This document shows, in pieces, positions 14,718 through 24,500 of a stretch of DNA of 26,169 nucleotides. The stretch spans positions 1 to 26,169 of IMG/VR virus record IMGVR_UViG_3300032265_000674. The stretch is one strand, 5' to 3'. The position numbers and the translations under genes are program-made. This DNA is from a virus. The notes under the pieces are model-generated. The model ran no database searches. It was not told the origin of the DNA and worked only from the letters and a program-made list of their open reading frames with translations. Within the stretch, counting starts at the first letter, position 1. Each line of letters starts with the position of its first letter.

Positions 14718-15326
14718 TTATACTCCTACCAAACCAGTCAAACTTTGTATGCGTACGGTATAATCAATCTGAATCAAACGATTTAAACTTTTTAACACCG
14801 GATGGAATATAACATGTGTTAACAAAGTAGTAGAACCATCTAAATTATAGCTTTGTAATCCTAATTCATCAAATACATACGCACTATTACCATTAGCTTC
14901 GATGTCGTATGCACTTTGTCCGCTTGGCTCGCCGTAATCTAACAAACAAGTAACAAAAACATCTGTGTAGTTTGTACCAGTAGTATGACGAGTTTCGATA
15001 AAATTTCGAGTAGGATCTAGATTGTTAGCAGATGCTTGGTTAACTACTTTAGCAAAAGTTTCATTATAAAGACTAGCATTTGTACCTGAAGTATTTGGAG
15101 TAAGGTACGTAATAATTCCGGTAGGATCGATGCTAGTTCCACCGTTACCAAATGCCATTTGATATACAAATCCACTTCCACTATCTGCTAGACTTTTTGC
15201 AATAGCAACACTCATGTTTTCATAATGAATGGCGTTGCGTTTATTAATATAAACTTCCTTAGAAACAGGGTCATATATTTTAATATGCCCTTCTATGTGG
15301 ATTCCTGTTTGATCTTTGGTCTGCAT
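14718..15326 (-). CDS. Probable virion structural protein (202 aa)
   Basis: A beta-rich protein starting KDQTGIHIEGHIKIYDPVSK and containing KRNAIHYENMSVAIAKSLA and YQMAFGNGGTSIDPTGI. The pattern resembles small baseplate or tail proteins that I recall from marine T4-like phages, but a specific T4 equivalent cannot be named. It lies between the sedolisin gene and the collar-domain fibre, three bases from the latter, supporting a tail role. The leader has a GATAAATA box 20 bases from the ATG and a purine-rich AAAGAGAG ribosome site. No catalytic motif is seen. Confidence 0.65.
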   Translation of the reverse strand: MQTKDQTGIHIEGHIKIYDPVSKEVYINKRNAIHYENMSVAIAKSLADSGSGFVYQMAFGNGGTSIDPTGIITYLTPNTSGTNASLYNETFAKVVNQASANNLDPTRNFIETRHTTGTNYTDVFVTCLLDYGEPSGQSAYDIEANGNSAYVFDELGLQSYNLDGSTTLLTHVIFHPVLKSLNRLIQIDYTVRIQSLTGLVGV

Positions 15327-15346
15327 AGTTAACTCTCTTTATCTAA

Positions 15347-15354
15347 TATTTATC
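15347..15354 (-). promoter_or_regulatory. T4-late-like promoter box GATAAATA (second copy)
   Basis: On the minus strand GATAAATA lies 20 bases before the 14718-15326 start, in a 53-base gap after the sedolisin stop. Same sequence and similar distance to the start codon as the box at 11383-11390. Together they suggest a late-type promoter signal for tail genes. Confidence 0.6.
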
Positions 15355-15379
15355 AATGTATAAAATGTGCTAGTTTAAT

Positions 15380-17020
15380 CTACCTTGCACCTGTTGTTTT
15401 TCTTGGATATGTTACACCGGATGTAGGTCTAAATCCGTAATTTTGTTTAGGAAATGTGTGTCCAGTATGAAAATATTTGTATATTTGGTCGGCTTTTGGG
15501 CTACCTAAACCAGTAACAGCGTCCCATCCAGAAGTACAAGCGTAACCAGTAGTATATCCGGCCCTGTTATTCCCAGTAGACACGTCATTGAATAACGCAG
15601 AACTATTTGAATAAAATGTAGACATATTAAACGGAATTCTTTTGCCTAATAATTGATTTAATCTTACCCACATACCTGCTAGTAAAGGAGCAGACGCACT
15701 GGTGCCGCCTACCCCGTTAATCAATGTTCCTTGCGCACCACTAGTTCCATTATAATAAAATGTATATCCCGTAGCAGGATCTGCAGGAGCACTCCAATCC
15801 GGAACACCTCTGCGAGTCAAAGCTGTTGGAGATCCTAATCCTGTAGCATTGCCACCTGTTGTAGTAGTATATGTTAAACCAGTTTGCCAACTAGGAACTG
15901 CAATAGTTGCACTCATGCCGCCGCCGGAACCGCTAGTGCCTGTACCTGTAGAATTTCCCCAACCTACTTCGGCAACAAGTTGATTAGATCCGTTAAGAGT
16001 TACGTTAGTACCTCCAGCAGATACCATATATTGACTACAAACCGTAGAAGACATACTCAAATTAACTGCCCCTGAATCGCCAGAACTTACAAAAACTGTT
16101 ATTCCTTTTACGATTGCGGCTTGCAAAGCAGTGTCATATTGGGTGCCGTCTCCTAATCCCCAACTTATACTTAATACGCTAGGATTATTTGTTGTATCGT
16201 TAACTGCGGCATTTATATTATCATTAATATTAGCTGTTCCGCCATTAGGAGCAATATAATAAGCTATCTTTGCTTTAGGTGCAACAGCACCAGCGCAGTA
16301 AATATCTAACATTGTTTCTACGGTACTGTTAGAATGAAAATAAGCACTATCAGTATTTACAGTTACGACTGTAGGAGCGGTAAGTCCTATACGACTAAAA
16401 CTAGCAGTCACGTCGGGTTGTTGCCAACCTTCTCTATAATCATATACACTAACCAAATTTAAACTTAATTCAAAAATCCCAATGCAGCCGCCGTAACCGT
16501 TGCCTGCTGGTACATTATATGCTGTTGCCATTTGAACCGGTGTTACTACGCTAGATCCGTAAGAAGATCCTAATTCAGGATCTGCAACATTATCTGCAAT
16601 AATAATATGTCTTTTTGCAAAAAAACTTTGATCAAATCCGCCCACATCTCGAACTGCCGATGCAATTTCTGTAGGTATGACCACTGGGTTATCATGGGTT
16701 ATATAAGTTCTATCATCTTCTGTTACTTCTTTAAGGATAACTTTAAATAGATCGCCAAGTTGTCCTATTGTGCCTTTAACTTTTATAGTTGCTATTGCAG
16801 ATTCTGCCAACACAATTTCAAGATTATTTTTAGTTGCCCAGTTAGACACTAGTGCCATATCGGTATCTGTTGCACCAAACTGGTAGTCTAGTCCGCCGTG
16901 ATCCAATATTGGATGAGTCCCAGCTAGTACCGCATCGGCATATTCTTTTAATGTCATCCCATTATCATGGGTGTCGTTATTAAGGTATATGCTAATTTGA
17001 AATGGTTGTGTATAATCCAT
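15380..17020 (-). CDS. Sedolisin (S53) serine-carboxyl peptidase with pro-domain, in the tail-fibre cluster
   Basis: A 546-aa endopeptidase of the sedolisin/kumamolisin family. The N-terminal about 150 residues look like the Pro-kumamolisin activation domain (LKEYADAVLAG, LAESAIATIKVKGTI, DNPVVIP). The catalytic domain follows (TPVQMATAYNVP, GGCIGIFELS). The active-site set is complete: E235 and D239 in ETMLD, the oxyanion Asp D315 in SSGDSG, and nucleophile S441 in GGTSASAP. Family landmarks SISWG, RRGVPDWSA-DP-TGY and the C-terminal calcium-site region (FNDVSTGN, SGWDAVTGLGSP, D479 and D500) are also present. No signal peptide is visible, as expected for a virion protein. GGAAG with a 6-base spacer sets the ATG, one base after the upstream fibre's stop. 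Likely roles are digesting a host surface protein layer or processing tail proteins; both are inferred from position. Confidence 0.92.
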   Translation of the reverse strand: MDYTQPFQISIYLNNDTHDNGMTLKEYADAVLAGTHPILDHGGLDYQFGATDTDMALVSNWATKNNLEIVLAESAIATIKVKGTIGQLGDLFKVILKEVTEDDRTYITHDNPVVIPTEIASAVRDVGGFDQSFFAKRHIIIADNVADPELGSSYGSSVVTPVQMATAYNVPAGNGYGGCIGIFELSLNLVSVYDYREGWQQPDVTASFSRIGLTAPTVVTVNTDSAYFHSNSTVETMLDIYCAGAVAPKAKIAYYIAPNGGTANINDNINAAVNDTTNNPSVLSISWGLGDGTQYDTALQAAIVKGITVFVSSGDSGAVNLSMSSTVCSQYMVSAGGTNVTLNGSNQLVAEVGWGNSTGTGTSGSGGGMSATIAVPSWQTGLTYTTTTGGNATGLGSPTALTRRGVPDWSAPADPATGYTFYYNGTSGAQGTLINGVGGTSASAPLLAGMWVRLNQLLGKRIPFNMSTFYSNSSALFNDVSTGNNRAGYTTGYACTSGWDAVTGLGSPKADQIYKYFHTGHTFPKQNYGFRPTSGVTYPRKTTGAR

Positions 17021-17021
17021 A

Positions 17022-18494
17022 TTAAACTTCCAATTTTAGATATGTTATTGTCACTGTAATGGCTGCAGAAGAACCGCTATTGTTATAAACCTTCAAGTAC
17101 ATGTTTGTACTTGGAGTACCGTCTGCATTATATCCAAATACTGCTGGAGTAAAATATGTTGTGGTAGCGGTTGTTGTTATTGCTTCTGCTACCACACCGC
17201 TACCTGGTGTCGGGTCTGTTGTAATGCTTCTGCTACTGTCATTAGATTGTGCAGTTGAGCTAGTATACACTGTTACCCACGCTCCAGCACTAACTTGGAT
17301 ACTATATAATACATAACCTTTTGCGGCTGTTACTGTAGCTGTTGCACTAGTGCCGTTAGATAAACTAGCCGTAGTAGTTGCAACTGCGGTTCTGCCTGGC
17401 AAGCTGGCTGGGCTAGCTGAAATTACACCATTGGTAATTGTAATCGTTGAGCCATCAACTTTGACACCGCCAAGTGTTCCTGTTGAAATTGTACCAACGG
17501 TTGCAGTTGGCAAAGTGTAATTGGTAACGTTACTAATTACTCCGCTACCGTTAACTGTAATTGTTGTACCATCAACTTTGACACCGCCTAATACGGTAGT
17601 ACTTGCAACTGGAGTTATAGAGCTAATAATTCCGTTGCTAATTGTTATAGTTGAACCATCTATTTTAACTCCACCTAATGTATTAGCACTTGCTGTTGGC
17701 AATAGGTATTGGATTTGGCCGCTACCGTTAATCGTAATACTTGAATTATCTATTTTAACACCACCTAATGTACCGGAACTTGCTGTTGGTAAAGAATATC
17801 CAGTATATCCGCTAATAACTCCATTATTGATAGTAATAGTTGTACCGTCTACTTTAACACCACCGAGGATACTTGTAGTTGCTGTTGGCAATAAGTATTG
17901 GATTTGTCCGCTACCGTTAATCGTAATACTTGAATTATCTATTTTAACACCACCAAGTGTACTAGAACTTGCTGTTGGCAAGATATAAGAATTGCCGCCT
18001 TGATTGATTGCGGTAATAACTCCGTTATTAATAGTAATAGTTGTGCCGTCAATCTTAACGCCGCCCAAGGTGCTTGTAGTTGCTGTTGGTAATGAATATC
18101 CGCCAGTACTGGTAATGACCCCGTTATTGATTGTAATTGTTGATCCATCGACTTTAACGCCGCCCAAGGTGCTTGTAGTTGCTGTTGGCAACGTGTAAGT
18201 TCTTGCACTAATAACGCCAGATGATGTAGTAATTGTAACTCCGTCAACTTTAACACCGCCTAATGTGCTTGTGCTTGCTACAGGTATAGTGTAGTTAAGT
18301 ACAGCAGAAGCTGGTTGCCATAGTAGTACTGATCCGTTGGTGGATAATATAAATCCACTATTTCCACCTTGTGGAGGAACAACTGACGAGTATAACTCGG
18401 TAAAATTTGCATTTATCTTTTGGCCGCCAGTACGGAGATTGTCCCCGGTACCGTCATCTAATGCCGTTCCTAAATTTAATAACTGCTGTGCCAT
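17022..18494 (-). CDS. Tail fibre protein with nine LGGVK repeats (490 aa)
   Basis: The N-terminus GTALDDGTGDNLRTGGQKIN and ANFTELYSS is a known phage fibre/structural motif (GTGDxLRTxxxKINxNFxELY). The central region holds nine copies of a roughly 26-36-residue unit, LPTAxxxTLGGVKVDGxTI followed by TIxNGVI, which should form a repetitive beta shaft. The C-terminal about 130 residues (from LPGRTAVATT) form a separate beta-rich tip. I place the start at ATG 18494, with GAGG 11 bases upstream and seven bases after the giant gene's stop. An in-frame TTG at 18515 would overlap that gene and has no better ribosome site. It is probably part of a side fibre. The next gene is the sedolisin. Confidence 0.8.
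   Translation of the reverse strand: MAQQLLNLGTALDDGTGDNLRTGGQKINANFTELYSSVVPPQGGNSGFILSTNGSVLLWQPASAVLNYTIPVASTSTLGGVKVDGVTITTSSGVISARTYTLPTATTSTLGGVKVDGSTITINNGVITSTGGYSLPTATTSTLGGVKIDGTTITINNGVITAINQGGNSYILPTASSSTLGGVKIDNSSITINGSGQIQYLLPTATTSILGGVKVDGTTITINNGVISGYTGYSLPTASSGTLGGVKIDNSSITINGSGQIQYLLPTASANTLGGVKIDGSTITISNGIISSITPVASTTVLGGVKVDGTTITVNGSGVISNVTNYTLPTATVGTISTGTLGGVKVDGSTITITNGVISASPASLPGRTAVATTTASLSNGTSATATVTAAKGYVLYSIQVSAGAWVTVYTSSTAQSNDSSRSITTDPTPGSGVVAEAITTTATTTYFTPAVFGYNADGTPSTNMYLKVYNNSGSSAAITVTITYLKLEV
17430..18290. repeat. In-frame repeat array of the LGGVK fibre
   Basis: Nine divergent direct repeats with unit lengths mostly near 80-110 bases. Some copies are recent. 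Bases 17692-17789 and 17881-17978 differ at about six of 98 positions and are offset by 189 bases (63 codons, a two-unit step). Bases 18055-18089 and 18154-18188 are identical over 35 positions, offset by 99. Offsets are multiples of three, so unequal recombination keeps the frame. Confidence 0.9.
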
Positions 18495-18501
18495 ATCTTG
18501 A

Positions 18502-21500
18502 TTATCCTCTATCAAATGTTATGTTGCCACTATCAAACGTGCCATTGCCGTTGTCAAATGTTACTGCCGATGTATTCGATACTTGGTTAGTACCTAATTT
18601 ATTATATTCGTTGTATGAAATTCCGGGTTCCGCACGTAAAAATTCTCCAACTACTCCTGGATCGTATAATATATCAATTTGAGATTGATTATTTTTATTT
18701 CCGTCCCAAGCAACACCTGTATTTTTAATAACTGTAATTTGTGTTCCAGGTGTTAACAAGTTTGTTAGAATTAAAGACGCCGCATTTACTATAAACAATA
18801 AATTTGCAGACCCATTTAACGCAGAACCAGTTGTATGCGTTGGAGCAATTGTACTAGTTGACTTAGAATAGGTTAATGTATTATTTACAATTGTAGATTT
18901 AGCTGGATTGCTTATAGTAATACTATGAGTACTTATTGCAGAAATAATAGTGCCGGTAACTATGCCTGTTCCAAATACTAAGTCGCCAACACCGAGTCCT
19001 GCAACACTACTAATATTTGTAATTGTTGTATTGTTGCCAGTTAAATTTCCACTAAAGGTGCCGCCATTTGTAACTTGATAATAGTTATTATTATATAAAA
19101 TATACTGGTTAAGTTGAACAACTGTATTAGATGTCCATGTTTTAGCAGAACTATATTTTACACTAGGAATAGTAAAATCAGGATCAAATTTAACATCTCC
19201 CGCAGGACTATACGGAGCATTGTTTATGTTGAATACGGTATATCCAACTTTCTTCAATCTTGTATTTCCTATGAAGAATTTCCAATTAGTAATGTCATTA
19301 AAGAATGTATCGGTACTTGTGTGAGCTACAGTACATCTGTATGTATAAGGTCCTTGGTTTACAATAGTTCCTACAGAGTAAGAAACTCCGCTAGCCCATT
19401 CTGCACCATCATTATACCCTCCAACAAATACTTCTACATCATTAACCGACGATGGTATGAACGGTAAACTAATAACACTTGTTCCATCGCTAATAAATTG
19501 GTTTGTCAATTGTGTATCAACATATGGAATTGTAGAACTTGTTCCAATATCTTGTACAAACGATCCGGCAATATAGAACGTGCGCATGCCAGTACCTAAT
19601 GTGGATCTTCTTAGTTGGCTCAAAGTATTTCCAGATACTTGATAATATTCAATGCGTTCTCCTACTATTTCAATTACGCCGGGTTTGGATCTAGCCGGGT
19701 TCGGTAAGTCAAGTTTACTAGCATCTGTAACTACTATCTGTGTGTCACTCCATAATAAATCGTGAGCCAATGTAGTTTGTTTATTAGAACTCAATCGCTT
19801 GTATGAAACTCGATTTAACATATCCTTGAATTGCATATATGCAACTCCTGGTAATAGTGTAGTACTACCAAATGTAATTATAGATAATACTGTAGTAGAA
19901 TCGATAATTAAAGAATTGGATAATGTTAAACTTAAATGATCGGCATTTAATTTATAATCAACACTAGGTGTTAATAATGTTCCGCTAAGAGTTGCCCATA
20001 CATAGTTTTGATCAATAACATATCGATCCAACGGAACAATTTTACCAGTTATATTTTGATATTCAAAATACGAAGGAGTGTTGACTACTAAATTTGCATT
20101 ATTGCTAACATTAATTTCGGTTCTCTCAATGTCTAAAATATCATGTTGATAGAAACTAACAACTTGTACTAAGTGTGTATTATCGTATGCTGTAGTAAAT
20201 GTTATTTGTTGTGTACTAGGATTATATGTATATGTTTCTCCTAAAGTTACGCTAACAATTAATGTTTGGCCTTTGTACTTAGAATAAACTTGTTTATTAA
20301 TTTTAATAGTAATTCCGCTAAGATCTACTGTATAATCAGTACCTAAGGATAATGTAACGTTGCCAACAATTACAAAAATACTGGTGATAGGTACGGTGTA
20401 AGGGGTAAATTTAGTAGAATCTATAGAATAATTTAATCTATTATTACCAATCGTAAAATAACTATTGTTAGGAGCTTGTAGTATAGTTTGGTCAACTCTA
20501 ACTAACATATTAGATTCGCTTGGTAATGAATTTCCTATTTGATTTTTCAATGTGTAAGATAGAGAACCATTAGTTGCAATAGTTTCTACACTAGCAATTG
20601 AAAATTCCTGTTGGGTTCCACTAACAATAATGTAGTTGATTACCTGCCCAGATGTTGGCGGAACTGCAAATCGTAATCCAATGACATCCACTACAGAGTA
20701 AGTAGAGTCTGTTCTAAATAATACAGGAGTTGCAACAACACCGTTTACATAAACTAAACTAGTAGCCGGAGATTGCCACTTGATATTAGTGACAAATTCT
20801 GTTGTTGAACCGTCGCCAATAAAATAATCAATACCAAGAATATTATTACCATTATATCCAATAGTAAACAAACTTAACTGTTGATTTGCACCAGGTACCG
20901 CATTTAAAACAACTGTTTGTTTATTTGATTGTGTATTGTAATTTACAACATAATCAACATTTAAAGTTTTAATATTTCCGTTAAGTTTTACAATAACAGC
21001 ACCTGGACTATTTGGCACTTGACTTAACGCATAAGTTGAGGTAGTTCCGTCGGTGATATAGTTGTCAACATGAATTTTTGCAGATCCAGAATTTGGAATA
21101 TTAAACACCTTAATAGCCACAGTATCAACAACTTGTCCTGGAACAACTTCTTCAGGTGCGCCGCTAGTATCTGGAGTAACAAAATCATCTCCGTCAACAA
21201 TTATGTCATCTGCTAACAAACCAGTAGCAGTTGAATAAACGCCATTTAAGCTAGTAGTATCGCCGCCAGTTAATGCTGTATCATAATCCGACTCTGGAGG
21301 AACAATTGATCCATCACTAGTAGTTTGTCTTATAATAAATTCATCACCGTCGATTACAGTATATGTATTTGGAATGTAGAATGTATTATTGATACCATCT
21401 GCTAAGAATGTATTAACTACTGCTGTAGAATTATAAACAGGAATTAATGTAGACTTTGCCGCAAGTATAGTGTTGGCTGTCGACTGTAATGTAGATACAC

Positions 21501-24500
21501 CTAACGTAACTGTAGGAGTTACTGTTGTAACTGTTACATTTGTCAAATATTTTACTATAGATGCAATATTATTAGAAACGGTAGTACTTGTAATTCCACC
21601 ATGAACCAAATTACTATTAGTGTATTGGAAAAATGCAGTTTGTAAAGGAGTAACTACAGTATTCAAAATAATACTTTGCACCAAGCTGTTCAAATAAGAG
21701 TATACGTCTGTCCAGTAAGCAGTCCAGTTAGATGGATTAGAAGTAAATCCTATTGCAGGAGCTAACGTGGCTGTGTATAACGTCTGACTATTTCCACCGT
21801 ATAGTACATCATATACCAACGACTCAACTGTATATTGTATCTGTGTTTGGAACAGATTTGTATTATAAGTTACACTTGGATAATTTGCTGTAATATATGC
21901 AATCATCTCTGCTTGAATAAATGGAATATTATCATTTAGTAAGATAGCGGCATTAGTAATTCCTCCGTTAGGAGTTTGGAAGGTATATATTCCATTTTCA
22001 ATAAATTCTGCAACTCTTAAATCAACTTTTGCCGCAATCAATCCGTTAGACGGTATCACTTCAACAGTTATTACTGTTGCTACTCCTGTTATTCCTGGGC
22101 CAGTAACAGTCCACCCTGTTGTAACAGGAGTACTGCTAACAGATGTTACAGGAATATAAACATGATAAAAGTCCACTGTCTGAATATTTGGTACATTGTA
22201 AGAAATTACTGTAGGAGTTCCGTAAGGAGACGGATATACAAAAGTAGGAACTATTCCGCCATTAACAATCGATGTAATAATACCAGCATAAGTGTTTATT
22301 GTAGAAACTGCTGTACTATTAGATTTTATCGACGATAAATTAGTAATAGTTTTAATAACATTATTAATTGAAAGAATTGCTTCTGAGGGTTTGTAACTGT
22401 TGCTAGTTACTGCCAACAATATTGCATTACCTACTTGTATACTTTGTAAATTACTTCCAAATACAGTGTCATATGCTATTGCATTAATCAATTGCGTAAT
22501 GTAAGAAGAAATATTATAATTAAGATCATCTAATCTTAATGGATTCAATACACCAGTAACATGTACCGTTGTATTTGAAATAATATTGCTATTTTTAAAA
22601 TTAATTAATTTAAGTGTGCCAGCAATAGGTATAATATAATCTATAGATAATGTTAATGTTCTAGTAAATGTTACACTAGTTCCATTCGGAATTATCTTAT
22701 ATAGCATGTGGTTTAGAGTAACTGTAGTACTGTTTAAAACACTAACTACTGTTGTTCCGCTAACAAACGCACCATTTCCGCCAGTTATAATATCTCCTGC
22801 TTTTATTCCTGACGAATTGGTAACTGTGAGAGTAGAACTGCTTATAACATTTTTTGTAAATGTCATTGTTCCAACTGGAGCGGCATCTGGACTATTACTC
22901 AAAGTTAACACCGTGCCATTAACAACTGTTGAAACAATTTGTCCTTGAGTGAAACCAGTTCCAATAATTGCCATTCCAGCCGTAATTCCTGCTGTATTAA
23001 TTACTGTTAATGTTGTACCGTATTGGCCGCCTGGAAGCGTATTAATTGAAACAAAATTTGTTGAAACGCCAGCTGTTGCTGTAGTCCAAGATGCGGTTAC
23101 TACTGGAGGTAAATCCGTAACATTAAATTGATAGCTACTTGTAGAGCCGTTGGATACGTAACTATTTGTATAACTTTGTGTTTTATAAATGTTTAATTGT
23201 GTTCCAACGCTTGGAGTGTATGGTAATGTAAATGCATGTGTGTTTGCGTTAACTACTATGGCATAATCTGTATAAGTTGAATCTGAAGCATCCCAACCAG
23301 TTGAATAATAAGGAACACTGTCCCAACCAGAAGATTCTACAAAATTCATACCATTAACTATTACTCCACCATAGTCTATGCCAGTTAATAGTTGTGACAA
23401 ATCTTGGCCGGGCATACCTGCGGTTGGGGAATAATAATATTGTATTCTATCGGTAGCACCTAATAAAGATTGATCAACAATATATGTAACAGATATTTTT
23501 GCACCGACTGCTGGAGCTGTAGTAAATGTTATATTTCCAGAATATTGTGTGTATCCTTTTGTTGTTGAACTAACAATGCTCAGTACATAACTATCTCTAA
23601 GTGCAAGTATTCCATTAACGGTAACAGTGCTTTTTCCAACACGAACATCAGGTCCCCATGTGAGTGGGAATTGTACTCGATTAGCTGTTCCGGTAAATGT
23701 TTCTATTTTTTGTAATTGTGTAATATAGTAACTGCTGTCAACTCTATCAAACTTCATTCCAAGTAGAGTAGATCTTACTACACTATTACCTATAATTGAT
23801 GTGGCTGTTGCCGCAACTCCGTGAGGTCCAAGGCCGCCTTCAATAGTTACAGTAGGTTTAGATAAGTATCCGCTTCCGTGTGTTAGTAACACAATTCTAT
23901 TAACAGAACCGTTAGTGATAAATGCTCTAGCAGTTGCTCCAGATCCTGAACTACTAGTTATTTTTACCACAGGATTAGATACATAACCAGATCCGTTGCT
24001 GGTCAATATTAATTCTGTAACTGTAAACCCTACATTGTCTAACCAAAATTTCCATGGATAATTTTGTATATTTGAATCTGGTGTAACAATTTGATCGTTT
24101 TCATAGTAAGCATTTAACACTGTCATCTTACTATTTTCGTAAATAGGTTGTAAATCAAAATCGGTTATTGGCAGTTGACCTACATCTAAATTTTTATAAT
24201 TATCAACATACTCTCTTACCTTAGTTCTATAAGGTTTAACTTCATTTACATAATCCTGGAAATTACTTAAATTATCGGGCTGATAAGTTACAGGTTGGGT
24301 TAACGAACCAACATTGTGCTCTGCTTTAACAAAGCTAGTTTTAAAGATCCAATCGACGTATGGTTGTTCGCTATGTATGTAACGAATACTGTCAAAGAAT
24401 ATATCTAAGTAAGATGTTATAAGTGTGTTTATAAAAATATTATTTTGCAATGTTTTAAGAATAATTCTTAATTCTACTGCGGCATATTGATCAAATCCTT

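Noticed and set aside
17521-17988. 155-aa open frame on the plus strand
   Set aside because: It is the antisense of the fibre repeats; its repetitive hydrophobic product mirrors the coding repeat and it has no ribosome site.
17430-18290. CRISPR-like direct repeats
   Set aside because: The repeats are in-frame, divergent, without unique spacers, and encode a regular LGGVK fibre shaft.
18513-18515. TTG start for the LGGVK fibre
   Set aside because: It would overlap the giant gene's end; the ATG at 18494 follows a GAGG site and the fibre motif begins soon after it.
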